Notes: generated by a model not told the origin, from the letters alone. DNA of 64,000 nucleotides from Pandoraea anapnoica (GCF_902459765.1 NZ_CABPSP010000001.1:248001-312000), one strand, 5' to 3'; shown: positions 38,699-48,308, counted from the first letter of the stretch. Numbers and translations are program-made.

Positions 38699-38763
38699 TA
38701 CCGCCTGCAAAATAGTCGCCCAGCCGCGTGATTGCGCGGCTGTCTCAATTCCAAGGAAATGAA

Positions 38764-39270
38764 ATGTCCGACCAGAATCAGCCGTTTTTCAGCATCCAGC
38801 GCGCCTACCTGAAAGATCTGTCGCTCGAGCAGCCGAATTCGCCCGCGATCTTCCTCGAGCAGGAGATGCCGACCGTTGAAGTGCAGTTGGACGTCGCCGC
38901 CGAGCGCCTGGCCGAGGAAATCTTCGAAGTCGCCGTGATCGCCACGGTGACGGCCAAGATCAAGGACAAGGTGGCCTTCCTGGTCGAAGGTAAGCAAGCC
39001 GGGATTTTCGAAATCCGCAACGTGCCGGTCGAGCAGCTCGATCCGCTCATCGGCATCGCCTGCCCGACGATCGTCTACCCGTACCTGCGCGCCAATGTGG
39101 CCGACACCATCAGCCGCGCTGGCTTCCAGCCGATCCATCTGGCCGAAGTGAACTTCCAGGCGCTGTACGAGCAACGTCTGGCACAACTGGCCGAGCAGCA
39201 AGCGGCCAACGGCGAGACGCCGGCCCCGGGCATTGTGATGCCTGACGGCTCGTCCGCCCAGACCCACTAA
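38764..39270 (+). CDS. secB: protein-export chaperone SecB
   Basis: A 168-residue SecB, a tetrameric chaperone that keeps preproteins unfolded and hands them to SecA. Family marks are [12 protein letters not shown], the [13 protein letters not shown] segment and an acidic SecA-binding surface. The C-terminal about 20 residues are Gly/Pro-rich. The ATG at 38764 has an AAGGAAA site. Confidence 0.95.
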   Translation: MSDQNQPFFSIQRAYLKDLSLEQPNSPAIFLEQEMPTVEVQLDVAAERLAEEIFEVAVIATVTAKIKDKVAFLVEGKQAGIFEIRNVPVEQLDPLIGIACPTIVYPYLRANVADTISRAGFQPIHLAEVNFQALYEQRLAQLAEQQAANGETPAPGIVMPDGSSAQTH

Positions 39271-39335
39271 GCGTTTGCGCTGCTTCGACGCCGTGGCCGG
39301 TACACGCTGACCGGCCGCTGCGTCGAGATTTCCAC

Positions 39336-40355
39336 ATGAAAATTGCAGTATTCGGTGCAGGTGCCTGGGGCACCGCGATGGCGAGTCATATGGCAACACG
39401 CCATGACGTCGTCCTGTGGGCGCGCGACGCCGCGCTCGTGACGCAACTGGCCGCCACGCACGAGAATTCCGCTTACCTTCCCGGTTCCCCGTTGACTCCC
39501 CGTCTGCGTTTCGAAAGCGATTTCGAGACGGCGATGGCGCATGGCTGCGGCGAGCATGCGTTGTGCGTGGCCGCCGTCCCGGTCGCCGGGTTGCGCGCAC
39601 TGGCCGGCCATATGGCCAAGGCCATCGATGCGCCGAAAAACCTCATCTGGCTGTGCAAGGGTTTTGAAGCGGACACCGGCCTGCTGCCGCACCAGATTGT
39701 GTCAGACGTTTTTCCTGCCGTTGCTGGCGGTTCGCTCTCCGGGCCGAGTTTCGCGCGTGAAGTCGCCAAGGGCTTGCCCGCCGCGCTGACGATTGCGAGC
39801 ACCGTCCCGTCCCTTTGCGAATTGACGATCGCGGCGTGCCACTTCGGTGCGTTGCGTATTTATTCGAGTGACGATCTTGTCGGCGTCGAAGTCGGTGGAG
39901 CCGTAAAAAACGTACTCGCGATTGCGACGGGCGTGAGCGATGGGCTCGGTCTGGGTCTTAACGCCCGCGCGGCGCTGATTACACGCGGTCTGGCTGAAAT
40001 GACCCGGCTGGGCGTTGCGCTGGGTGGCAAGCCCGAGACGTTCATGGGGCTGACCGGCATGGGCGACCTGATTCTGACCGCTACCGGCGATCTGTCACGT
40101 AACCGCACTGTGGGTTTGCAGCTCGCGTCGGGCAAGTCGCTGGATGAGGTGTTGGCCGCGTTGGGCCATGTTGCCGAAGGCGTACGATGTGCGCGTGCGG
40201 TGCGCGATCTTGCCCGTGCGCATGGCGTCGAAATGCCGATTACGGACGCCGTTTGTGCGACGCTGTTCGATGGGCTTCCCGCGCGTGCTGCGGTGGAAGC
40301 GTTGCTACGTCGCGACGCCCGCGCAGAGCGCGAAGACGACGCCTCGCAGGACTGA
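39336..40355 (+). CDS. gpsA: NAD(P)H-dependent glycerol-3-phosphate dehydrogenase
   Basis: A 339-residue cytoplasmic enzyme making sn-glycerol 3-phosphate for phospholipids. The N-terminal Rossmann motif is [11 protein letters not shown]; the catalytic lysine is in [13 protein letters not shown]; the substrate-binding [19 protein letters not shown] is intact. The C-terminal 20 residues are charged and variable. Confidence 0.95.
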   Translation: MKIAVFGAGAWGTAMASHMATRHDVVLWARDAALVTQLAATHENSAYLPGSPLTPRLRFESDFETAMAHGCGEHALCVAAVPVAGLRALAGHMAKAIDAPKNLIWLCKGFEADTGLLPHQIVSDVFPAVAGGSLSGPSFAREVAKGLPAALTIASTVPSLCELTIAACHFGALRIYSSDDLVGVEVGGAVKNVLAIATGVSDGLGLGLNARAALITRGLAEMTRLGVALGGKPETFMGLTGMGDLILTATGDLSRNRTVGLQLASGKSLDEVLAALGHVAEGVRCARAVRDLARAHGVEMPITDAVCATLFDGLPARAAVEALLRRDARAEREDDASQD

Positions 40356-40484
40356 GCGCAGCATTCGCAGCACATCGAAGTTTTGCCGGACTTTCCGGTC
40401 GTTCGTCTGAGCGCGAACCGCCGGAAGGTCGTTCCCCTGCCACGGCCTTTGGCCGTCGGCCCTCGCTACAAGGGAGAGATACCC

Positions 40485-41027
40485 ATGTCGCAAGTTGCCC
40501 GCCCTCATCGTCACCTGCACGCTTCGCAGGGCGACATCACGCAATCCACGCTCGATGCCATCGTCAATGCCGCGAACGAATCGCTGCTGGGCGGCGGTGG
40601 CGTCGACGGTGCAATTCACCGCGCCGCAGGTCCGGAACTTCTGGACGCTTGCCGCATGCTTCACGGTTGCCTGACCGGTCAAGCGAAGCTCACGCCGGGT
40701 TTTCGTCTCAAGGCAAAGTTCGTGATTCACACCGTGGGCCCGGTGTGGCATGGCGGCGCGGACGACGAACCCGCACAACTCGCGAGTTGCTACCGTGAAA
40801 GCTTGCGTCTGGCGGCCGAGCAAGGGTGCCGAAGCGTGGCGTTCCCCGCGATCAGTTGTGGCGTCTACGGCTACCCGCCGGAGCTTGCGGTGCCGCTCGC
40901 GGTCTTCACTGTGAGCGACGCGTTGCCCCATTTCCCCGGCATCGAACACGTTGAATTCGTGTGCTTCGACGCGGCGATGTTCGCGCTGTATCGGCGCGAA
41001 CTCGAGAATCAGGACCCGCCAGCGTAA
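40485..41027 (+). CDS. ymdB: macrodomain protein, O-acetyl-ADP-ribose deacetylase type
   Basis: A 180-residue macrodomain of the MacroD/YmdB type. It has [34 protein letters not shown] split over residues 17-50 with the ADP-ribose-binding Asn and Gly-rich loop, and [12 protein letters not shown]. It probably hydrolyses O-acetyl-ADP-ribose or removes ADP-ribose from proteins or RNA. Its 3' end overlaps the convergent trmL gene by 19 bases. Confidence 0.9.
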   Translation: MSQVARPHRHLHASQGDITQSTLDAIVNAANESLLGGGGVDGAIHRAAGPELLDACRMLHGCLTGQAKLTPGFRLKAKFVIHTVGPVWHGGADDEPAQLASCYRESLRLAAEQGCRSVAFPAISCGVYGYPPELAVPLAVFTVSDALPHFPGIEHVEFVCFDAAMFALYRRELENQDPPA

Positions 41028-41479
41028 TCCTGCTGACGCCACGCTTCGAAAACGACGACAGCGACGGTATTCGAGAGATTGAGACTCCGGTTGCCGGGAC
41101 GCATCGGCAGACGCACACGTTGCGTCATGGCAAACGTGTCGAGCAGGGCCGGGTCCAGTCCCCGTGTTTCGGAACCGAAGACGAACCAGTCGCCCGGCGC
41201 AAACGACAACTCGCCGAAGGGACGCGATCCGCGTGTGGTCAGTGCGAACATGCGCGCCGGGTCGGGCGCTTCGGCGGCGAGAAAAGCGGCCCAATCCCGA
41301 TGCACTTTCATCTCTGCGTACTCGTGATAGTCGAGCCCGGCGCGTCGCATGCGTGCGTCGTCGAGCGGAAATCCGAGCGGCTCGATCAGATGCAGCCGGG
41401 CACCCGTATTGGCGCACAGACGGATGACGTTGCCGGTGTTCGGCGGGATTTCAGGCGAGACGAGAACGACGTTGAACAT
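41009..41479 (-). CDS. trmL: tRNA (cytidine/uridine-34 2'-O)-methyltransferase TrmL
   Basis: A 156-residue SPOUT methyltransferase. The start [21 protein letters not shown] is diagnostic, with the knot motifs FGSETRGL and [19 protein letters not shown]. It methylates the wobble ribose of certain leucine tRNAs. It lies 11 bases downstream of comF. Confidence 0.93.
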   Translation of the reverse strand: MFNVVLVSPEIPPNTGNVIRLCANTGARLHLIEPLGFPLDDARMRRAGLDYHEYAEMKVHRDWAAFLAAEAPDPARMFALTTRGSRPFGELSFAPGDWFVFGSETRGLDPALLDTFAMTQRVRLPMRPGNRSLNLSNTVAVVVFEAWRQQDYAGGS

Positions 41480-41490
41480 GAGCTTGGGGA

Positions 41491-42324
41491 CTAATTTATT
41501 GAGTGAGCTGAAGGCGGCGTGCGCAACACAACCGCTGCGAGGACGTGTGCGGCACCCGCACGCTTGAGCGCTGCGGCCGCGGCGTGGCAGGTGGCACCGG
41601 TGGTCATCACGTCGTCGATCAGCACGACGTGGCGGCCCTCAATGCGCTCGCTGGCGACAAAGACGTCACGCAGATTGCGCTGGCGTGCGTCACGCGACAA
41701 CCGACGCTGCGCCAGTGTTGTTCGCTCCCGGTGAAGCATCCCGACGCAGGCTGGCAGACGTGCCCGCCGCGCCGCAACGCGCGCCAACTCCCATGCCTGA
41801 TTGAAGCCGCGCGAGGCCAGCCGCGAGGGTGCCAGGGGTACGGGCACAACAAGTGGCTTGGCGTCCCGATGACGGTTTGCCGGGACGACGTCTTTCAAAG
41901 CATCGCCGAGGCGTTCGCCGAATTCCCGTGCAAGCGGCAGGGCTCCGCGGTATTTCAGACGAATCATCAGCATATCGAGCGGCGGAACGTAGTCTGCGAG
42001 CGTCAGCGTGGCGTCGAACGCGGGCCGGTCGTGCACGCATTGTCCGCAGAGGGCGGATGTTGGGGTGCGACAAATTGTCGCATCATCCGCCGTTGGTGCA
42101 ACCGTTCCGTCCAATGCCAGCACTGGGGGCAACAAAGCGACAGCACATCGTGCGCAGCGTGGTCTGGCGTCGGGTTGGCTCGCGTCGAATGCCGTCGCGC
42201 AAGCGTCGCAGATCTGCCTCGGCGCTCGTCGCCGACAAATCGCGCAATGATCGGGCAACGCAATGCGCAGCAACCCGCTCGCTAGCCGAGCCGGCGTCAG
42301 GAGGAGCGAAGAGAGGATGGGCAC
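41491..42324 (-). CDS. comF: ComF-family amidophosphoribosyltransferase-like protein
   Basis: A 277-residue ComF homologue. An N-terminal zinc-binding part holds CAICRRR, CDAC, CARC and CGQC pairs; the C-terminal PRTase-like domain has VVLIDDVMTTGATCHAAAAALK. Needed for DNA uptake in naturally transformable bacteria. No ATG lies near the domain start; a GTG at 42324 is the best start, with a poor ribosome site, so the N-terminus is uncertain. Confidence 0.82.
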   Translation of the reverse strand: MPILSSLLLTPARLASGLLRIALPDHCAICRRRAPRQICDACATAFDASQPDARPRCARCAVALLPPVLALDGTVAPTADDATICRTPTSALCGQCVHDRPAFDATLTLADYVPPLDMLMIRLKYRGALPLAREFGERLGDALKDVVPANRHRDAKPLVVPVPLAPSRLASRGFNQAWELARVAARRARLPACVGMLHRERTTLAQRRLSRDARQRNLRDVFVASERIEGRHVVLIDDVMTTGATCHAAAAALKRAGAAHVLAAVVLRTPPSAHSIN

Positions 42325-42552
42325 GGCGAATATCCGAGATGAAAAGCAGAGGGCGATGGACCGATATAGCTGATTTAACAGGCGCGTGGAGTGGATGTGG
42401 TGCGGGCGATGGCGTCGACGACGCTCGCGGCACAGCGTGGATGAGAACAACGTTCCGCAGCATCCACCTGGCACCCACCGTGGCCAAACGACCGTGTCCG
42501 ATGCGTTCCGACAGCAGCGAGTATACTGCCGACTCGCCTTTTCGCCTGTTCC

Positions 42553-43473
42553 ATGAAGCCTTCCGACGCCCCCCAAAACCCGTCCTCTGCGTTCTCCGCA
42601 CGCTTTTTGCGCACTGCGTTCGACCGTCGCGCGCCGAACTGGCAGGACGCCGATTTCCTGATGCGGGAGGTGGCGTCGCGACTCGCGAGCCGGCTCGATT
42701 ACATCAAGCTCAAACCCAAGCGTGTCCTGGACGTGGGGTGTGGCACCGGCGGTGATCTGCAAAGCTTCGGCGAACGATATCCCGATGCATACCGTGTGGG
42801 CCTAGACGCCTCGTTCGGCATGGCGAAGGCTGCTTCGGCGGCTGGCGCGACAACCGGCTGGCGACGTCTGCTGCGTAGCGCTCCCCCCTACGGGGTCGTT
42901 CAGGCCGATTTTGCTGCGCTGCCGTTTGCGTCGCGTACCTTCGATCTCGTGTGGTCGAACCTTGCGCTCCATTGGTACCGTGAACCGCATCGCGTGATCC
43001 CCGAGTGGCACCGCGTGCTGACGACGGACGGATTGCTGATGTTCTCGGCTTACGGTCCCGACACGCTGCGCGAGTTGCGTGCCGCATGGGCGGAAGTCGA
43101 TGGCCTTCCGCACGCGCTGGAACCGACGGATATGCACGATCTGGGCGACATGATGGTGGCGAGCGGATTCGATACGCCCGTGACCGACATGGAGCGTCTG
43201 ACGCTGACGTTCGAATCGCCGGAGACGTTGCTGCGCGACGTTCGCCTGCTTGGGGTGAATCCGCAGCCCGAGCGTCGTCAGGGATTGACGGGGCGGGCGC
43301 GACTTGCGGCATTGCGAGCGGCGCTGGAGCGCCAGCGTGGCCCCGACGGCACGATCGCACTGACGTTCGAACTCGTTTACGGTCACGCCTGGAAGATCCC
43401 CGAGAAGACCGACGCCGCAGGCAATGCTGTCGTGCGTCTTCAGGATATCGGTCGCGGCGGCCGTCCTCGCTAA
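42553..43473 (+). CDS. bioC: SAM-dependent methyltransferase, BioC-like
   Basis: A 306-residue class I methyltransferase with motif I DVGCGTGGDL, the VWSNLALHWYREP segment typical of BioC (malonyl-ACP O-methyltransferase, biotin synthesis) and a late LTFELVYGHAW segment. A general methyltransferase role cannot be excluded, since no other bio gene is in the window. It is divergent from comF. It ends at a perfect hairpin. Confidence 0.8.
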   Translation: MKPSDAPQNPSSAFSARFLRTAFDRRAPNWQDADFLMREVASRLASRLDYIKLKPKRVLDVGCGTGGDLQSFGERYPDAYRVGLDASFGMAKAASAAGATTGWRRLLRSAPPYGVVQADFAALPFASRTFDLVWSNLALHWYREPHRVIPEWHRVLTTDGLLMFSAYGPDTLRELRAAWAEVDGLPHALEPTDMHDLGDMMVASGFDTPVTDMERLTLTFESPETLLRDVRLLGVNPQPERRQGLTGRARLAALRAALERQRGPDGTIALTFELVYGHAWKIPEKTDAAGNAVVRLQDIGRGGRPR

Positions 43474-43501
43474 GCGCCTTTTCGTTCCTCTCGTCAGCAC
43501 C

Positions 43502-43525
43502 GCATCGGCGGCGTTCCGCCGATGC
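43502..43525 (+). terminator. hairpin after bioC
   Basis: Perfect 10-bp arms GCATCGGCGG and CCGCCGATGC with a CGTT loop, 29 bases after the bioC stop. No T tract. Confidence 0.5.
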
Positions 43526-43546
43526 CGAAGTCTCTCCCACGCCCTT

Positions 43547-43694
43547 GCATCACGCCACGTGATATGTCGCGTGATGCACCGCCGCAGCTTGCGTCCTACA
43601 CGACTTTGCAGGTGTTCTGCGCTCGTCCGGTTCGCTTAAATGACGCTTCACGGCGTGATTGAGCGCAGGGCATAGAAGGCATCCCTCCCTGCGC
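43547..43694 (+). promoter_or_regulatory. leader of the biosynthetic operon with two inverted repeats
   Basis: The 270 bases between bioC and the SbnA-like gene hold, after the bioC hairpin, GCATCACGC/GCGTGATGC (43547-43577, 13-base spacer with a CACGTG inside) and GCGCAGGG/CCCTGCGC (43663-43694, 16-base spacer). The first could be an operator, the second a leader hairpin. No clear -35/-10 pair and no full lux box was found. Confidence 0.4.
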
Positions 43695-43743
43695 CTCTTC
43701 ACGCACAAGCGTTGCTTGCGGGCGAATACTCGGGAGGTGGGCG

Positions 43744-44847
43744 GTGGGCTTTCAACACGAAACGTTATCGGTACGGCAAGACGTCGAACGTACGCAATGC
43801 GACGGGTCGCGTCATGCAGCCGCGTCCAAGGCGCTTCGTATCGATGGCGAGTTCCTTCGCCCGACCGTCCCCGTCTTCACGGCCATCGATGGCTTGTGCG
43901 CGGCCACTGTTCACCTGAAGCTGGAGGGGTTGAACGCCGCAGGTTCCGTCAAGCTCAAGACGGCGCTGCAACTTATCGACGACCTTGAAACTACCCATCG
44001 GATTCGGCCCGGCACTCAGATCGTGGAGTCTTCATCGGGCAATCTCGGCGTGGCGCTGGCGATGGTCTGTGCCAATCGCGGCTACCGATTCACGTGCGTG
44101 ACAGACCCCAACACGTCGCGGCAGGCCATCCGGGCGATGCAGGCGGTCGGTGCGCGAGTCGTGCGCGTCGACCTCCGCGACGCACAGGGTGGCTATCTCG
44201 CAACGCGCATCGCGTGGATTCGGGAGCAAGTCGCGCGCGATCCGCAGTGCATCTGGGTCAATCAGTATGCGAATCCAGCCAACTGGCGCGCGCACTTCCG
44301 GTGGACAGCGCCGGAAATTTTCTCGGCCTACCCGGACGTCGATCACCTGTTCATCGGCGCCGGGACGACCGGCACGTTGATGGGCTGTCTTCACTATGTC
44401 CGCGCACGTCGGTTACGAACGCGCGTGGTCGCCGTCGATGCAGTGGGGTCCGTCACGTTTGGTGGCCCCCCTGGGCCGCGCTTTATTCCGGGGCTTGGCA
44501 CCAGTTGCAGGCCACCGCTCAGCGAGCTTTCGGACTCGGGACCGCCGGACGCCATCGTCCATGTTCGCGAATCCGACGCCTTGCGCATGTGCCACACGCT
44601 GGCGCGACGAGGGCTGCTGGCTGGCGGGTCGACGGGGAGCGTGCTCCATGCCGTTCAGGCTTCGATCGCAGACATCGCTGCGAGCGATACCGTCGTCGCC
44701 ATCGCGCCCGACATGGGGGAGAAGTATCTCGACACGCTTTACGACGGTGACTGGGCTGCGGCGTGTTTCGGCGACATGCCGGGCGTATCCGGCGTATCCG
44801 GCACTACCGCCGCTTCCATCGAAACCGTTGCACCGTCGCTGTCATGA
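43744..44847 (+). CDS. SbnA-like PLP enzyme for 2,3-diaminopropionate synthesis
   Basis: A 367-residue fold-type II PLP enzyme of the cysteine-synthase family. The PLP lysine is Lys70 in LNAAGSVKLKTA, followed by ESSSGNLGVALA and the phosphate-binding GAGTTGTLMG. Known SbnA condenses O-phosphoserine with glutamate to ACEGA. The adjacent SbnB-like gene, overlapping by 4 bases, supports this over cysteine synthesis. The start is GTG at 43744 with a GGGAGGT ribosome site. It is the first gene of an eight-gene unit. The C-terminal 25 residues are low-complexity. Confidence 0.85.
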   Translation: MGFQHETLSVRQDVERTQCDGSRHAAASKALRIDGEFLRPTVPVFTAIDGLCAATVHLKLEGLNAAGSVKLKTALQLIDDLETTHRIRPGTQIVESSSGNLGVALAMVCANRGYRFTCVTDPNTSRQAIRAMQAVGARVVRVDLRDAQGGYLATRIAWIREQVARDPQCIWVNQYANPANWRAHFRWTAPEIFSAYPDVDHLFIGAGTTGTLMGCLHYVRARRLRTRVVAVDAVGSVTFGGPPGPRFIPGLGTSCRPPLSELSDSGPPDAIVHVRESDALRMCHTLARRGLLAGGSTGSVLHAVQASIADIAASDTVVAIAPDMGEKYLDTLYDGDWAAACFGDMPGVSGVSGTTAASIETVAPSLS

Positions 44848-45878
44848 ACGCACGCCCCATTCCGCAATTCCGCGTGTTCACGGGCGAGCAGATCGACACG
44901 GCCGTTCGCCACGGAAGGCGCGCCATTCTCGACACCGTCGAAGCTGCGTATCGCGCGCATCACGAGGGCCATACCGTGAACCCGGAAAGCCAGTTTCTCC
45001 GGTTTCCCGACGCGCAGCGCAATCGCATCATCGCGCTGCCGGCGCACATTCGCGGGCGTGGCGAAGACCGCGAGAGCGTGACCGGTATCAAATGGATTTC
45101 GAGTTTCCCGGAAAACATCGAGCGCGGCATGCCGAGGGCGTCTGCGGTGCTGATCCTCAACGATGCAGCGACGGGATACCCGATGGCCTGCATGGAGGCG
45201 AGCATCATCAGCGCGGCACGCACGGCGGCGAGCGCCATCAGCGCGCTTCGATGTCTCGCGCGCGATGACTTCTCTCGTCCGCGGCGAGTGGCGCTCATCG
45301 GGGCAGGGGTGATTGCGCGTCATGTCGCCGAGTGTTTGCCATTGGCGGAACTGAGCATCGGAGACGTCACGGTCCATGACCTGAACATCGGATATGCCGA
45401 GGCGCTTTCCCGCCGAATCGAAAAGCAAATCGGGTTGAACGCTCGCGCCGAAGTGTCGCTGGAAATTGCGATACGCGATTCGGACGTGATCGTTTTAACG
45501 ACCACGGCGGCGTCTCCGCATATTGAAGACCCCGGATGGTTTGCACACTGTCCGATCGTGTTGCATCTGTCGTTGCGGGATCTCGCGCCATCGATTGTCA
45601 TGGCGTCGCACAACGTGGTCGACGACATCGACCATTGCTTGCGCGCCTCGACGTCGCTTCATCTCACCGAAATCGCGACCGGCCATCGGCGCTTCGTCAC
45701 GACATCACTGCCGCACCTGCTGTGCGGCGGTGAGCCGCCGATGCGTAATCGGCCCATCGTGTTTTCTCCTTTCGGACTTGGCATTCTCGACATCGCCGTC
45801 GGTCGCTGGGTCTACGAGTGCCTGGCTGCCGAGCAGGCCCCCGTCCCCCGTTTCTTCTTTGACTTGCACCGCGCATGA
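44844..45878 (+). CDS. SbnB-like dehydrogenase for 2,3-diaminopropionate synthesis
   Basis: A 344-residue member of the ornithine cyclodeaminase/mu-crystallin family. It has the VTGIKWISSFPENIERGMPRAS region (residues about 78-99) typical of the SbnB branch, and the NAD-binding loop ALIGAGVIARHV. Known SbnB oxidatively hydrolyses ACEGA to L-2,3-diaminopropionate and 2-oxoglutarate. Start ATG overlaps the SbnA-like stop; its own stop overlaps the next ATG. Plain ornithine cyclodeaminase is the alternative, but the pairing makes diaminopropionate much more likely. Confidence 0.85.
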   Translation: MNARPIPQFRVFTGEQIDTAVRHGRRAILDTVEAAYRAHHEGHTVNPESQFLRFPDAQRNRIIALPAHIRGRGEDRESVTGIKWISSFPENIERGMPRASAVLILNDAATGYPMACMEASIISAARTAASAISALRCLARDDFSRPRRVALIGAGVIARHVAECLPLAELSIGDVTVHDLNIGYAEALSRRIEKQIGLNARAEVSLEIAIRDSDVIVLTTTAASPHIEDPGWFAHCPIVLHLSLRDLAPSIVMASHNVVDDIDHCLRASTSLHLTEIATGHRRFVTTSLPHLLCGGEPPMRNRPIVFSPFGLGILDIAVGRWVYECLAAEQAPVPRFFFDLHRA

Positions 45879-47356
45879 CCATAGCTTCCACCGCCTCCTT
45901 TAGTTCCTCGTCATCACCGGATCAACACGCTTCGCTCGCTGCCGAAGGGTTCGCGGACGTCCTCGTCGGACTGCAATATGGCGACGAGGGTAAGGCGAAA
46001 ATCATCGACGCCCTCGCACCGGGGTACGACGTCGTTGCCCGCTTCAACGGTGGAGCCAACGCGGGCCACACCATCGACACACCGCAAGGACGCATCGCGC
46101 TGAAGCAGTTGCCGTCCGGTGTATTTCATCCTCATACCACGCTGTATATCGGGTCGGGTTGTGCCATCAATCCGTGGAAGTTGGCGGATGAGATTGGGCT
46201 ACTGCGCGAGATGGGTATCGCCCTCGAAGGGCGGCTTCATATCAGCGCACGCGCGGCATTGGTGCAGCCGCATCACATTGCGATGGATCGCCGCAATGGC
46301 GACACGATTGGCACGACCGGCAACGGTATTGGCCCGTGCTACGCAGACCGCGCCTTGCGGGTTCGTAACGATATGCGCGTCAATCTGATGCTCGGCGACC
46401 TGATCGCGAACGAGTCCGAGGCTGTGGGTTCGATGCGAAACATTTTCACGCACATGGTCAACGCGGAGGGCGGCACCTCGCCGTGGATGGCCGAAATGTC
46501 CGATCTGTTAAGGGACCTGCCTCGGGTGGCAGCGTCTTTGCGGCCTTACATCCAGGTGGATCGTGGATGGCTTACGAATCGTGTCAGGGCGGGCGCGAGC
46601 GTGTTGTTTGAAGGCGCGCAGTCGGTGCTGCTCGACGTGGTCGAGGGAAGTCAGCCCTATGTCACATCGAGCCACACGGTGCCAGCCTACGCGTATGTGG
46701 GGGGCGATCTTTCGCCGAAGTACCACCGGCAGACAATCGGCGTGGCCAAAGCCATCATGTCGCGCGTAGGGCGTGGGCCATTTCCTTCGGAGCTTGGCGG
46801 AGAGCGCTCCGCAAAGTACTGTCACGATGCGTCGCAGTCCCGCATCGGAAAAGCAGAGGAGCAGTCATGTTTCTCCGCCGACACGTTGCTTCGCTCCAGC
46901 GATCCATTCGACGTGGGCACGGCGCTTCGCATGCTCACAGCAGAGTACGGAACAGGCACGGGGCGGCCGCGGCGTATCGGCATGCTCGATCTCGCTCAGT
47001 TGAGAGACGTCATCCGAACACACGCCGTGGACTGCGTGTATCTCAATAAGGTGGACTGTCTCGCGCACTTCGCAAAGTCGACGTATCAAGGCGTGCCGAT
47101 GCGGGTGCATCGCGATGTCCTGACAGTGGATGCCATGCCGGATGTACTGATCTATCCCGGGCTGACGGAGCAATCGCTCGATCAGGCACGGAAAGGGACG
47201 CTGGATGCCACGATGCACGGCTTTGTCGACTTCGTCGAGCGTCACATCGGGGCACCTTTGGCCGGGCTCGGGCTCGGGCCTGAGCGCGCCAGTCTCGTGC
47301 CGCTGGCGCCGCATCCAATAGCACCCGTCGCGTCATCGATGCCACATGACGCCTAA
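45875..47356 (+). CDS. adenylosuccinate synthetase homologue in a biosynthetic operon
   Basis: A 493-residue PurA homologue, longer than the usual about 430. Residues 1-25 are a Ser/Thr-rich extension and the last 30 are Pro/Ala-rich. The catalytic Asp37 (QYGDEGKAKI) and His65 (NGGANAGHT) keep the 28-residue spacing of E. coli Asp13 and His41. Also kept are GTTGNGIGP, FEGAQSVLLD, the aspartate-binding loop TGTGRPRR and the GTP-side GPER. It therefore looks able to use GTP and aspartate. Its place inside a secondary-metabolite operon suggests either a biosynthetic ligase or a resistant target copy; the ordinary purA would be elsewhere. Confidence 0.85.
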   Translation: MTIASTASFSSSSSPDQHASLAAEGFADVLVGLQYGDEGKAKIIDALAPGYDVVARFNGGANAGHTIDTPQGRIALKQLPSGVFHPHTTLYIGSGCAINPWKLADEIGLLREMGIALEGRLHISARAALVQPHHIAMDRRNGDTIGTTGNGIGPCYADRALRVRNDMRVNLMLGDLIANESEAVGSMRNIFTHMVNAEGGTSPWMAEMSDLLRDLPRVAASLRPYIQVDRGWLTNRVRAGASVLFEGAQSVLLDVVEGSQPYVTSSHTVPAYAYVGGDLSPKYHRQTIGVAKAIMSRVGRGPFPSELGGERSAKYCHDASQSRIGKAEEQSCFSADTLLRSSDPFDVGTALRMLTAEYGTGTGRPRRIGMLDLAQLRDVIRTHAVDCVYLNKVDCLAHFAKSTYQGVPMRVHRDVLTVDAMPDVLIYPGLTEQSLDQARKGTLDATMHGFVDFVERHIGAPLAGLGLGPERASLVPLAPHPIAPVASSMPHDA

Positions 47357-48308
47357 GCAGGCCGGCATCGGCGCATATGGTGTCTCGGGCGGACACGGTG
47401 CAGTCGCATTCGAGCGCAAACCCTGGCGAGACGTTGCGGCAGTCACTCGCTGTGCTACGGAGTTGCCGTTTCCGCCGTTGCTCCCCGGACATCTGTTTTT
47501 CAATGTGTCGCTCATGCCATATGCGACGCATCCGTTGGTCTGCGCGCAAGGTCAGGCGGCGCGGCAGCGGTTGAGTGCACTGCGTCTCGAAGACTATCTG
47601 AACAAAACGGAGCGTGTCGAGTTGTTCATCGTCAACCGGGCCATTGAGCAGATGCTCGATAGGGATGACATCACGGCGGTGAGTCGCGACGATTTGCTGG
47701 CGATCTACACGGACGAAGGCTTTCACACCTGGATGATGGAGCGCTTCCGTTTGCAGATGCTACGCGTGGCGGGGCATGTCATGGAGAAGGGGAGCTCTCG
47801 GGGCGTCGGGCGAGTACTGGCTTTATGCGAATCGGTTTCGCCCGCGTATGCGGGCATCGCAAGCATTGCCGCTGCGACCGTGACGGAGACGCTGATCACC
47901 GGAACGTTGCGTCAGGCGGGCGCGGGCGACGAGATCTACCCGCCGGTGCGCACGTTGCTGTCGGAGCATGGTGCGGATGAGATGCGGCATCAGGCAGCGT
48001 TCGTTCGTTTTGCGAGCGAGTGGGTGCCTGGGCTTTCGATCGACGAGCGCGAATGCCTCGATCAACTGTTGCCGGAGCTGATGATGGCATTTCTCGCGCC
48101 CGAGATCGAGACGTGGCGCGAACACCTCTGTGTCATTGGGCTCGGCGAAATTGAGGCCGATCAGGTGCTGCTCGATAGCGTCGATCCGTTGGCGGTTGGC
48201 GTGCAGATGATGGAGGCCGCGCGGGTACCACGTCGTCTTTTCGAGCGCCTGGGACTGTCATGCGCAGAACGGTTTGCACAACAGGCGAGCCGGTGGCGGC
48301 CACCTTGA
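47346..48308 (+). CDS. AurF-family diiron N-oxygenase
   Basis: A 320-residue protein of the AurF family (p-aminobenzoate N-oxygenase; CmlI and ObaC are relatives). All seven AurF iron ligands are found at matching spacing: Glu89, Glu124 and His127 (DEGFH), Glu181, His208, Glu212 and His215 (EHGADEMRH), against Glu101, Glu136, His139, Glu196, His223, Glu227 and His230 in AurF. Such enzymes oxidise amines to hydroxylamines, nitroso or nitro groups. Start ATG overlaps the PurA-like stop by 11 bases. The amine of a diaminopropionate derivative is the likely substrate, but this is inference. Confidence 0.88.
   Translation: MTPKQAGIGAYGVSGGHGAVAFERKPWRDVAAVTRCATELPFPPLLPGHLFFNVSLMPYATHPLVCAQGQAARQRLSALRLEDYLNKTERVELFIVNRAIEQMLDRDDITAVSRDDLLAIYTDEGFHTWMMERFRLQMLRVAGHVMEKGSSRGVGRVLALCESVSPAYAGIASIAAATVTETLITGTLRQAGAGDEIYPPVRTLLSEHGADEMRHQAAFVRFASEWVPGLSIDERECLDQLLPELMMAFLAPEIETWREHLCVIGLGEIEADQVLLDSVDPLAVGVQMMEAARVPRRLFERLGLSCAERFAQQASRWRPP

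Noticed and set aside
43608-43620. Possible lux box GCAG-GTGTT-CTGC before the operon
   Set aside because: The dyad is only 4 bp per side with the wrong spacing for a 18-20 base lux box.
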